From NCBI GenBank assembly GCA_026415535.1, contig JAOAGX010000083.1:1-8485 (forward strand): 8,485 bases of DNA, given 5' to 3'. Each line of letters starts with the position of its first letter. The stretch's first letter is position 1. Below are positions 1-6,262 of the stretch, one piece after another. The DNA is from Armatimonadota bacterium. GTDB taxonomy: Bacteria; Armatimonadota; UBA5829. Under the pieces are notes generated by a model that saw only the letters and a program-made list of their open reading frames with translations, was not told the DNA's origin and did not search any database. The position numbers and the translations under genes were made by a program.

Positions 1-1377
1 GTGAAGAACGGTGTTGGTCTGAACAACATTGGTCTTCTTGTTCGGATAGCTGGGAAGATAACCTACAAGGCAGGCGATTATTTGTATGTTGACGACGGCA
101 GCAACGTGCAGAACTTGTATGGTTCTTCGACTCCGAAGACGGGGGTGTTGGTGTGGTGTCCTGGTTGGACAGACGAAGTAAGAGAGGGCGACATTGTTGG
201 TGTGACTGGGATTGTTGAGGGTAGCATTCCCAGTGACAATCCGAACTGGACTACGAACCGTGCTATGATCCACATACGCAACTGGAACGACCTGGTTGGT
301 TATCGCGTGGCTCCGACAAAGGGGACGATCTCAGGCAGGGTGACTGCCCAGGGCGGCGGTGGTATATCTGGTGCGACGGTTACGACGAGTCCTGGCAACT
401 ACTCGACCACCACGAACTCTGACGGGACGTATACGATTTCGAACGTGCCGCCTGGGACGTATACGGTGACTGCTTCGAAGACGGGGTATGCGAACGCAAG
501 CCAGTCCAATGTGGTGGTGCAATCTGGTCAGACGACGACTGTGAACCTTGTGATGGTTCCGAATATGGGGAGTATTTCTGGGACAGTTACTGCCCAAGGT
601 GGTGGTGCGATATCCGGTGCGACAGTTACGACGAGCCCTGGCAATTATTCGGCCACGACGGGTTCGAACGGGAGCTACACGATCTCTAACGTGCCTGCTG
701 GGACGTATAGCGTGACTGCTTCGAAGACGGGCTACCAGTCACAGACACAAAACAACGTGCAGGTCAACGCCAACCAAACAACGACTGTCAACTTCACCTT
801 GGCTTACGCCCCGACGGAGCGCGTGGTGAACGGCAATATGGAAGGTGGGTTCTACAACACCGGTTGGGGCACGGAGTGTAGTGGGCGAACGAGTCAGCTT
901 CCGAACCCGAGCGGGTCTTCTGGTTGGGGTTGGAACAACACTCCGGACTATCCGTTCAACACCTGGGATTCCACGAGTGTGAAGCGCAGCGGCAGCCACG
1001 CGTTAGGGTTCAGCTTCTGCCAGACGGCCTCTAGCCCGGGCAAGATCGGTGTGGCTATCCAAAGTGTGAACCTTGGGACTCCTTACGCTACTGGAACATT
1101 CACCGCTTGGGGCTACCACACGGACGGCAACTGCCCGACGATTATGTGCTGGAACCCCGGACCTGGCCAAGCTGACCCGATGGTTGCGTTTAACAACGGT
1201 CGGTATCAGTGGATCACGACGGACAACTGGGGTCAGCGGAACATGTGGGTGTCTCGGTCGATGAACGTGACTGCTGATTCGAGCGGTTATGTGACGATAA
1301 TGGTTGGTGGTGCGGCACATCCTGGGACAGCGAGTGGTGCTGCGCTTTACATTGACGATGTGAGTGTGATGTATTGA
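1..1377 (+). CDS. Secreted or surface protein, C-terminal part: OB-like domain, two carboxypeptidase-regulatory-like repeats, carbohydrate-binding-like jelly roll (5' end outside window)
   Basis: The frame is open from the first base. The opening residues already lie in a folded domain, so the GTG at 1 is probably internal and the gene is cut at its 5' end; no signal peptide can be seen. Residues ~8-100 look like an OB-type beta barrel (motifs IGLLVRIAGKIT, YLYVDDGS, GDIVGVTGIVEG). Residues 108-189 and 190-271 are two tandem copies of a carboxypeptidase-regulatory-like (CarboxypepD_reg/PEGA-type) beta sandwich, each with ISGATVTTSPGNY, YTISNVP, GTY and TASKTGY. From residue 275 (VVNGNMEGGF) to the end (ALYIDDVSVMY) the pattern is that of a CBM4/9-type jelly roll, rich in Trp, Gly and Asn, with cysteines at several places. 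Such architectures belong to extracellular binding, cell-surface or glycan-active proteins. No catalytic motif is visible in this part. The gene ends just before a strong terminator and is not in an operon with the next gene. Function beyond extracellular binding is unknown. Confidence 0.8.
   Translation: MKNGVGLNNIGLLVRIAGKITYKAGDYLYVDDGSNVQNLYGSSTPKTGVLVWCPGWTDEVREGDIVGVTGIVEGSIPSDNPNWTTNRAMIHIRNWNDLVGYRVAPTKGTISGRVTAQGGGGISGATVTTSPGNYSTTTNSDGTYTISNVPPGTYTVTASKTGYANASQSNVVVQSGQTTTVNLVMVPNMGSISGTVTAQGGGAISGATVTTSPGNYSATTGSNGSYTISNVPAGTYSVTASKTGYQSQTQNNVQVNANQTTTVNFTLAYAPTERVVNGNMEGGFYNTGWGTECSGRTSQLPNPSGSSGWGWNNTPDYPFNTWDSTSVKRSGSHALGFSFCQTASSPGKIGVAIQSVNLGTPYATGTFTAWGYHTDGNCPTIMCWNPGPGQADPMVAFNNGRYQWITTDNWGQRNMWVSRSMNVTADSSGYVTIMVGGAAHPGTASGAALYIDDVSVMY
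322..813 (+). repeat. Two tandem 246-bp coding repeats (82-residue beta-sandwich modules)
   Basis: Unit 1 (322-567) and unit 2 (568-813) encode aligned modules of 82 residues without indels. The blocks ISGATVTTSPGNY, YTISNVP and TASKTGY match exactly, and many differences between the DNA copies fall at third codon positions. This is what an old internal duplication kept under protein-level selection looks like. The modules probably act as rigid spacers or binding domains between the OB-like part and the C-terminal jelly roll. Confidence 0.85.
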
Positions 1378-1410
1378 CGTGATGCACCGACGTTATGCAT
1401 TGATATGAGG

Positions 1411-1454
1411 CCGGTGTTTCGAGAAGAATTTTCCCGAAACACCGGTTTTTTCTT
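1411..1454 (+). terminator. Rho-independent terminator of the surface-protein gene
   Basis: A perfect 11-bp stem, CCGGTGTTTCG (1411-1421) with CGAAACACCGG (1435-1445), encloses a 13-nt loop and is followed by six T residues (1446-1451), then CTT. It lies 34 bp after the stop codon of the gene ending at 1377. The T tract is on the plus strand, so it terminates that gene. There is a run of four T in the loop but no matching A tract at the 5' side, so it is unlikely to work well in reverse. Confidence 0.93.
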
Positions 1455-1537
1455 GTCACCCTGAGTGAGTCATACGTCGTCTCGTATTTGTGGAATGTTT
1501 CGGGTCTTAGGTGTCGCTTGGCGAGATCGTGACCGGC

Positions 1538-1561
1538 CGCATCTGGGATCGCATCTGGGAT
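1538..1561 (+). repeat. 12-bp perfect tandem duplication
   Basis: CGCATCTGGGAT occurs twice in direct succession (1538-1549 and 1550-1561). It lies in noncoding DNA between the terminator and the FAD oxidoreductase gene. It may be a slippage product or a small binding-site pair; nothing in the sequence decides which. Confidence 0.85.
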
Positions 1562-1732
1562 GGGGAACAAGCCGTCGCTTCATAAGAATGCGGATCCGGG
1601 AACGATCCTACTTATTGACGTGCTGCTCGGCGGATCTGGCAGGAATCTACAGAGTGCCTGCTTTTGGTACGCTACAAACTATAACCCGTCGGTAATGAAG
1701 GAGATTTTTTACCTCACTCAGAATGACGATTA

Positions 1733-1761
1733 CGGCGGTGAGGCCATTAGCCTATCCGCCG
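1733..1761 (+). promoter_or_regulatory. Hairpin in the leader just upstream of the FAD oxidoreductase start
   Basis: CGGCGG (1733-1738) pairs with CCGCCG (1756-1761). After a 2x2 internal mismatch, AGGC (1741-1744) pairs with GCCT (1750-1753) around a 5-nt loop. The structure ends 7 nt before the ATG at 1769, where a Shine-Dalgarno site would be expected, and no good one is present. There is no T tract, so it is not a terminator. A role in translation initiation is an inference. Confidence 0.4.
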
Positions 1762-1768
1762 GGTTATC

Positions 1769-3115
1769 ATGTCAGACGACGACCATCGTTACGACGTAAT
1801 AGTCTGCGGCGGAGGTATGAGCGGCATTGCAGCCGCTGTCGCTTCGGCTCGCAACGGCGCCGACACGCTGCTGATTGAGCGTTACGGGTTCCTGGGTGGG
1901 ATGACCACGGCGGGGCTAGTCAACCCGTTCATAAAAGTCTTCCCGGACGACGGGCAGATTTTCGGAGGCATCTGCAAGGAACTTATCGACCGTTTGGCGT
2001 CGAAAGGTGGTTGTGCCGTCTCCGGTTCATTTGGGGCTTTCGACTCGGAGTTGTTCAAAGTCGTTGCCGACGAGATATGTCTTGAGTCTGGCGTTAAGCT
2101 CCTTCTACACGCGTTCGTGAGCGGTGTGCGCCTGGGAGGACAGTGGTCTAGTCAAATCACGGGGGAGCAATGCTCCTGCAGAGCCGACTCGGTGATATCC
2201 TCGCATTCTCCTAACGCATCGGGTTCTTTGGCCCCGCAGATAGAGTCGGTATTTGTGACTTGCAAGCCTCGCGAAATTGAAATCACGGCTAGGGTATTCG
2301 TTGACGCAACAGGTAATGCAGACCTTGCGTTTCTTGCCGGCGCACCGTGTGAGACTGATCAGTCGGCGGACTGCCTTGCTAAGTCGGCAACCGTGAACTT
2401 TCGAATGGCGAATGTTGTTACCGAATGCATCCCTTCTCCTAATGAGATAAGAACGCTTTGCCTTGCGGCTCGAGATGCGGGCCGGATCAACCTTGTGGTA
2501 GGCGACCTTTGCTATTTCCCCACTATACGCAGTGGAGAGATCCTTTTCAGTGTTGCCTGCACAATCCGAACCGAAGACCCAACTCAGGCTGAAGTCGAGT
2601 TGCGCCGAATGGTAATGCAGATCGCTGACTTTCTTAAATCGGACGTAGACGGGTTCGAACAGGCGTATCTTCAGATGACCGGTACTCAGATTGGCTTTTG
2701 GGAGACGCGGCGAATTGTCGGCGAGTATGTGCTGACAGCTGAGGATGTGTTTGAATCCCGCAAGTTCGAGGACTGTATCGCACGCGGGTTTTGCCCAATG
2801 GAGATCCAGAAGCTCGAAGGAGGTGAGGTTGAACTTGGCCATTGTCCTTCGAGCAAAAGCTTCGACATTCCCTATCGCTGCCTAGTGCCGCTTGGCATAG
2901 AGAACCTACTCGTAGCGGGAATGTCTATATCTGCGACTTACAAGACACATTCATTGATAAGAGTAATGCCTGTTGTGTGTGCGGTCGGTGAGGCCGCCGG
3001 AACGGCGGCGGCGCTTTGCTCGAGGAAAAACGTCGCGCCTCGTGCACTTGACGTAAGATTGCTGCAAAGCACGCTAGCCGCGCATGGCGTAAACTTGCTA
3101 AGCGAAAGAGTGTGA
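1769..3115 (+). CDS. FAD-dependent oxidoreductase (FAD_oxidored-type flavoprotein)
   Basis: This is a 448-residue soluble flavoprotein of the FAD_oxidored type. An N-terminal Rossmann fold binds FAD: VIVCGGGMSG gives the dinucleotide loop (G14, G16, G19), and E37 in LLIERYGFLGG is placed to hold the adenosine ribose. GMTTAGLVNPF follows, as is usual in this family. A second flavin-contact motif, VDATGNADLAFLAG, starts at residue 178. The C-terminal FAD motif is NLLVAGMSISATYKTHSLIRV near residues 379-399, followed by the helix GEAAGTAAAL. The family oxidises varied substrates; the donor and product here cannot be read. The ATG at 1769 is chosen because an in-frame stop lies at 1748-1750 and the next in-frame ATG is inside the FAD loop. 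Its ribosome site is poor and a hairpin precedes it. The 3' end touches the next gene, so they are probably translationally coupled. Residues ~120-160 are a divergent insert between the two FAD motifs. Confidence 0.88.
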   Translation: MSDDDHRYDVIVCGGGMSGIAAAVASARNGADTLLIERYGFLGGMTTAGLVNPFIKVFPDDGQIFGGICKELIDRLASKGGCAVSGSFGAFDSELFKVVADEICLESGVKLLLHAFVSGVRLGGQWSSQITGEQCSCRADSVISSHSPNASGSLAPQIESVFVTCKPREIEITARVFVDATGNADLAFLAGAPCETDQSADCLAKSATVNFRMANVVTECIPSPNEIRTLCLAARDAGRINLVVGDLCYFPTIRSGEILFSVACTIRTEDPTQAEVELRRMVMQIADFLKSDVDGFEQAYLQMTGTQIGFWETRRIVGEYVLTAEDVFESRKFEDCIARGFCPMEIQKLEGGEVELGHCPSSKSFDIPYRCLVPLGIENLLVAGMSISATYKTHSLIRVMPVVCAVGEAAGTAAALCSRKNVAPRALDVRLLQSTLAAHGVNLLSERV

Positions 3116-3123
3116 GGGTTAAT

Positions 3124-3900
3124 ATGAGATTTGGATGCTGTGTTGGACTGGACAAAGTGCGTGCCGTCCAGGAGGCTGGTTACGACTACGTCGAGCTGCC
3201 AGTCGCTACGGTCAAAGCCGAATTGTCGGAAACGGAGTTTGAACCGATTCTCGAAGAGATTCGGTCGCTGGAGATCGTGCCCGAAGCATGGAACTGCCTG
3301 CTACCAGGCGACATGAAGGTTACTGGGCCGGAGGTTGACAAGTACCGCGTCGAGCGTTACCTTCGGACGGCGTTCGAGCGAATAGAGGAGCTTGGCGGAG
3401 AAGTTGTCGTGTTTGGCAGTGGAGGCGCGAGGAACGTGCCAGACGGTTTCCCAATGGAAGAGGCACAAGATCAAATAGTAGAATTCTTAACTTTAGCTGG
3501 TCAGATCGCTGGTATGCACGGACTTGTCGTGGCGATCGAGCCGCTTAACTCTAAAGAAAGCAACATTATAAACTCCGTTGCCCAGGGGCTTGAGTTCGTA
3601 AGACGCGCCGATCACCCGTTCGTTAAGGTCCTTGCAGACCTATATCACATCGACGAAGAACAAGAGCCGCTTGATCATGTTGTCAATGCCGGGAACGACC
3701 TGGTTCACACGCACACCGCCGACACGGGGCGATACTATCCTGGTAGCGGCAGCTATCCGCACCGAGAGTTCTTTGAGCGCCTGCGCAGTATCGGATACAA
3801 CGATCGTATGTCGGTTGAGTGTAAGTGGGACGACTTCGAGACCGAATGCGTCAAGGCGCTGGAGTTTTTGAGAAAGCTGGATGCGGAGGTTCCTTACTAG
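3124..3900 (+). CDS. Sugar phosphate isomerase/epimerase family protein (TIM barrel, D-tagatose 3-epimerase-like metal site)
   Basis: This 258-residue protein has the AP_endonuc_2/xylose-isomerase-like TIM-barrel fold. The metal and catalytic set matches the ketose 3-epimerase pattern: E139 (VAIEPLNSKES), D172 and H175 (LADLYHID), H197 and R203 (HTADTGR), E232 (SVECKW). The spacings of 33, 25 and 35 residues are close to those known for D-tagatose 3-epimerase. It should bind a divalent metal and carry out keto-sugar epimerisation or aldose-ketose isomerisation; the substrate is unknown. Two starts are possible: GTG at 3112, overlapping the preceding stop as GTGA, or ATG at 3124. I chose 3124 because GAGGG (3114-3118) lies 5 nt upstream and MRFGCCVG is the usual beginning of the family. 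Either start puts the gene in an operon with the FAD oxidoreductase. Confidence 0.87.
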   Translation: MRFGCCVGLDKVRAVQEAGYDYVELPVATVKAELSETEFEPILEEIRSLEIVPEAWNCLLPGDMKVTGPEVDKYRVERYLRTAFERIEELGGEVVVFGSGGARNVPDGFPMEEAQDQIVEFLTLAGQIAGMHGLVVAIEPLNSKESNIINSVAQGLEFVRRADHPFVKVLADLYHIDEEQEPLDHVVNAGNDLVHTHTADTGRYYPGSGSYPHREFFERLRSIGYNDRMSVECKWDDFETECVKALEFLRKLDAEVPY

Positions 3901-4017
3901 TTGTAGGTTGGACAGTATGCGTTGATCATTAAAGGACGCACCGCACCCTGCGAAACAAGCAGGTTTCGGATACTAACAGACGTAACTGACAACTGATAAA
4001 CTTTCGGAGGAAAGGTC
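3901..4017 (+). other. Spacer between the two TIM-barrel genes with two mutually exclusive small hairpins
   Basis: The 117-bp gap has no terminator and no good promoter. CCTGC (3947-3951) can pair with GCAGG (3959-3963). Alternatively CGAAAC (3951-3956) can pair with GTTTCG (3963-3968). The stems share bases, so only one can form at a time. At this length chance is a fair explanation. The gap ends with a strong ribosome site, GGAGG at 4006-4010, 7 nt from the next ATG. Confidence 0.35.
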
Positions 4018-4812
4018 ATGCCAAGAATCGACGTATGCATAGAAGCTGTCTTCAACGATCTTCCGCTAGTTGAGCGCGCGAAGCGGGTTCGCGACGCCGG
4101 GTTCGATGCGGTGGAGTTCTGGTTCTACGACATGGGAGACGAAGACCGCGGAGTAGACAAGCTCGGCAAGTTCTGCGCTGAAAACGGGATACTTATCAAC
4201 AATGCGGTGGTCAATGCACCGGATGCAAGCATAGGAGGATCTCTTGTTGATCCAGCTGATCGGGACAAGTATATAGCTAGACTCAAAGAAACGATCAAGG
4301 TCTGCAAGGATATCAATTGCCATGCGGCAATCACCTGTACAGGCAACGCTCGCCCCGGAGTATCTTATGCAGCTCAAAAGCGTTGCGTCATTGATACTCT
4401 AAAGGCGGCTGCTGAGGTGGCCGAGGCTGAGAATTTTACGCTTTTCCTAGAACCGCTGAACACACTTGTCGATCACCACGGATATTTTCTGTCATCTGCG
4501 GAGGACGCGGGAGACATATGCCGGCAGGTGGGAAGTGCACGTGTCAAGATGGTCTTCGACGTTTACCATATGCAGATCATGGCTGGGAACATAATCGCGC
4601 GGATCGAGGAGCTGATGGACGTAATCGGACATTTCCACTCAGCGGGAGTTCCCGGTCGGCACGATCTGGACATCGGCGAACTTAACTATCCTAACATCCT
4701 GAAGGCAATAGACGGATTTGGGTACAAGGGCCTGTTCGGCCTTGAATACTGGCCCGCTGGCGATGAGATGGAATCACTAAAGAGGATGCGCGCATTAACC
4801 AAGACCTGTTAG
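4018..4812 (+). CDS. Hydroxypyruvate isomerase-like TIM-barrel protein
   Basis: This 264-residue protein also has the AP_endonuc_2 TIM-barrel fold, but in the hydroxypyruvate isomerase (Hyi)-like branch. That is shown by the beginning VCIEAVFNDLPLVER, by EFWFYDM, and by LFLEPLNTLVDHHGYFL, MVFDVYHMQIMAGN and IGHFHSAGVPGRHDLDIGELNY. Predicted metal ligands are E145, D181, H207 and E243 (GLEYWP), with H184 in the usual DxxH position. Hyi converts hydroxypyruvate to tartronate semialdehyde, and related proteins isomerise other keto acids or sugars, so the exact substrate is unproven. The start is secure: GGAGG at 4006-4010 with a 7-nt spacing. It differs clearly from the TIM-barrel gene upstream, so the pair is not a recent duplication. 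It follows the FAD oxidoreductase and epimerase on the same strand and is likely part of the same cluster. It ends 18 bp from a convergent gene. Confidence 0.85.
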   Translation: MPRIDVCIEAVFNDLPLVERAKRVRDAGFDAVEFWFYDMGDEDRGVDKLGKFCAENGILINNAVVNAPDASIGGSLVDPADRDKYIARLKETIKVCKDINCHAAITCTGNARPGVSYAAQKRCVIDTLKAAAEVAEAENFTLFLEPLNTLVDHHGYFLSSAEDAGDICRQVGSARVKMVFDVYHMQIMAGNIIARIEELMDVIGHFHSAGVPGRHDLDIGELNYPNILKAIDGFGYKGLFGLEYWPAGDEMESLKRMRALTKTC

Positions 4813-4826
4813 TAATTAGCCAGATT

Positions 4827-4840
4827 ATTGCTAGAGCAAT
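4827..4840. other. Small hairpin at the convergent gene junction
   Basis: ATTGC (4827-4831) pairs with GCAAT (4836-4840) around a 4-nt loop. It overlaps the stop codon of the minus-strand gene. No T tract follows on either strand, so it does not qualify as a terminator. It is listed because this is the only structure between the convergent genes. Confidence 0.3.
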
Positions 4841-6216
4841 CCTTGGGCCTTCAGGTTAAGGTATTCGTTTACGAGCGATGAGGTAAGTTCATTAGGTGGG
4901 AGATCGAGAACCGTTACCCCACTACGAACAAGTTGAGCCTTGGCAAGCCTCCGCGCGTGAAGAACTTGGCGAGCGGCAACGGCTAGGAAAACGTCGTCAA
5001 CAGTTTCGAAAGGACCTCGCGCCGCATTGAGCACTGCTGGGTCCGATATTGTGGCCACCACGCAAAGATGTCTTTTCGCGAGTCCTTCAATTTGCGCAAT
5101 GAGCGGTTTTGACGATTCGGGGTCCGCAAGGTCGGTGAAAAACACTATTAGACTTCGGCGGCTCCATTTGCGCGCCAAAAACGCCGTTGCGCGAGCATAG
5201 TTTGAATCGCCGGAGGCTTCCTTGAGATTGTAGGTTAGACGAAGCAAGTTCAACACCTGAGATTTGCCTGGTTTTGGAGGCAGATACGAAATCACGTCCT
5301 CGGCGAACGCAATCAGCCCAACCCTGTCGCCTTTCTGAGCCGCGACATGTGTGAGCAAGACAGCAGCGTTAATGGAAAGGTCGAGACGGGTTAAGTGGGT
5401 TGTCCTAGGCATTCCTACTAGGAGGGGGGATTTACGTGTTTCTTCGTGGTCTCTTCTTTGGGGTAGGGGGTGAAGAGGAAGGACAGAACCCATTACGCGG
5501 CCGGCGTCGAGTACTATCAGAACGTTTTGAGATTTCTCCTCCTGATACTGCCTTGTTGTGAGCTTGCCTCTACGAGCGGTGGCTTTCCAATCGAGCGAGC
5601 GGAACTCATCGTCGGGCATGTAATCGCGCAGGGATTCGAAGTCGGTTCCTCTTCCGCGGATCCGCACCATCCTCCGACCCGGCTGAAGCGGTATTCGGTG
5701 CCTAAGGCCGAGTTCGAAGCGGCGTATGTCTATTAGGTTGGGATAGACTTTGACGGTGCGCTTGGCTGGGAACCTGATCTGTCGTATAACCAATCCAAGG
5801 GGGCCCTTTAATCGAATGTATACGTCTCCAAACTCGAAGTCTCCGCGCTTTACTGGAGTAACGTGATAGGTCAGGCTTGTTTCAGAGCGTGGAGGAATGT
5901 CCAGCGAAAACACGTTGCTGTCACATTCGAATCCTTCGGGGTACTCGTCGCGCAGCTTACCGACAACACGCGTGCGTCCGGGGTTGCGAATCGTCATTCG
6001 TATGAGGTTGTCGGCACCCAAGGAAAGTTTATCGTCGCACACTCGCGTCACGTCTATGCGCACGCGCACGAGACGCCGCCAGTCCAGAAAGGCCAGCGCG
6101 ATATCTAGCGAGATCAGCACGACTCCGGCTTCGGCTAACAAGGCAAGCCGTGTCGAAACCCCAATCAAAACAGCGGCAACTACTAGGCCGAATACAAATC
6201 TTTCGGTTAATATCAC
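4831..6216 (-). CDS. DUF58 domain-containing membrane-anchored protein
   Basis: From GTG at 6216 the protein has 461 residues. Residues ~7-45 form one long or two short membrane segments, followed by the basic stretch DWRRLVRVR. A beta-rich domain comes next (NPGRTRV, EYPEGFE, VTPVKRGDFEFGDVYIR). The DUF58 core RGRGTDFESLRDYMPDDEFRSLDWKATARRGKL lies in residues 187-219. A vWA-like fold follows, with LDAGRVM at 236-242, GDRVGLIAF at 296-304 and LIVFFTDLAD at 356-365. The metal site is degenerate: D237 is kept, but both serines of the vWA DxSxS motif are replaced. Relatives are often encoded beside MoxR-type AAA ATPases and are tied to envelope or assembly tasks; no MoxR gene is in this window. 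Residues ~243-274 are an unusual Pro/Arg-rich insertion. The alternative GTG at 6297 has an AGGA-type site but would overlap glyA by 35 nt and add a hydrophilic leader. It is the last gene of the rpiB-glyA operon. Confidence 0.87.
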   Translation of the reverse strand: MILTERFVFGLVVAAVLIGVSTRLALLAEAGVVLISLDIALAFLDWRRLVRVRIDVTRVCDDKLSLGADNLIRMTIRNPGRTRVVGKLRDEYPEGFECDSNVFSLDIPPRSETSLTYHVTPVKRGDFEFGDVYIRLKGPLGLVIRQIRFPAKRTVKVYPNLIDIRRFELGLRHRIPLQPGRRMVRIRGRGTDFESLRDYMPDDEFRSLDWKATARRGKLTTRQYQEEKSQNVLIVLDAGRVMGSVLPLHPLPQRRDHEETRKSPLLVGMPRTTHLTRLDLSINAAVLLTHVAAQKGDRVGLIAFAEDVISYLPPKPGKSQVLNLLRLTYNLKEASGDSNYARATAFLARKWSRRSLIVFFTDLADPESSKPLIAQIEGLAKRHLCVVATISDPAVLNAARGPFETVDDVFLAVAARQVLHARRLAKAQLVRSGVTVLDLPPNELTSSLVNEYLNLKAQGLL

Positions 6217-6262
6217 ACAGGGCGTATTATCGAAGCTGCGCGTGTGTTCCTGCGCGAACCTT

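Larger units (their letters stand above)
1455..1768. other. Intergenic region without a convincing gene; possible degenerate dispersed repeat
   Basis: About 310 bp separate the terminator from the FAD oxidoreductase gene. Short frames exist on both strands, but none has a good ribosome site, a recognisable protein family or plausible composition. The left part (1455-1530) begins TTGTCACCCTGAGTGAGTC and continues through TCTCGTATTTGTGGAATG and TTTCGGGTC. That resembles the widespread 'GTCATCCTGAGCG...' dispersed repeats of environmental bacteria, here degenerate. The middle holds a 12-bp tandem duplication (1538-1561) and an 8-bp palindrome CGGATCCG (1591-1598). A -10-like TATAAC is at 1680-1685, without a recognisable -35. 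An orphan AAGGAGA lies at 1698-1704, with no start codon at a usable distance. Confidence 0.5.

Noticed and set aside
1214..1570. Minus-strand 118-codon frame
   Set aside because: It overlaps the well-supported surface-protein gene and the terminator, and its His/Ser-rich sequence is typical of a shadow frame.
1615..1648. TTGACG as a -35 box for the FAD gene
   Set aside because: No acceptable -10 sequence at 16-19 bp downstream.
1465..1799. Two plus-strand short frames (76 and 79 codons) in the intergenic region
   Set aside because: No usable ribosome site, no recognisable family, odd composition, and one runs into the FAD gene in another frame. The region looks noncoding.
1723..1860. Out-of-frame ATG upstream of the FAD gene, peptide beginning MTITAVRPLAYPPGY
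   Set aside because: It becomes Arg-rich once it overlaps the real gene and ends soon after. The nearest AAGGAG is about 19 nt away, too far.
2105..2842. Minus-strand 245-codon frame inside the FAD oxidoreductase gene
   Set aside because: Entirely antisense to a gene with clear FAD motifs; the translation has no recognisable domain.
3112..4812. Recent tandem duplication of the two TIM-barrel genes
   Set aside because: They share only fold-level motifs and differ in N-terminal signature and loop lengths, so they belong to different branches of the family.
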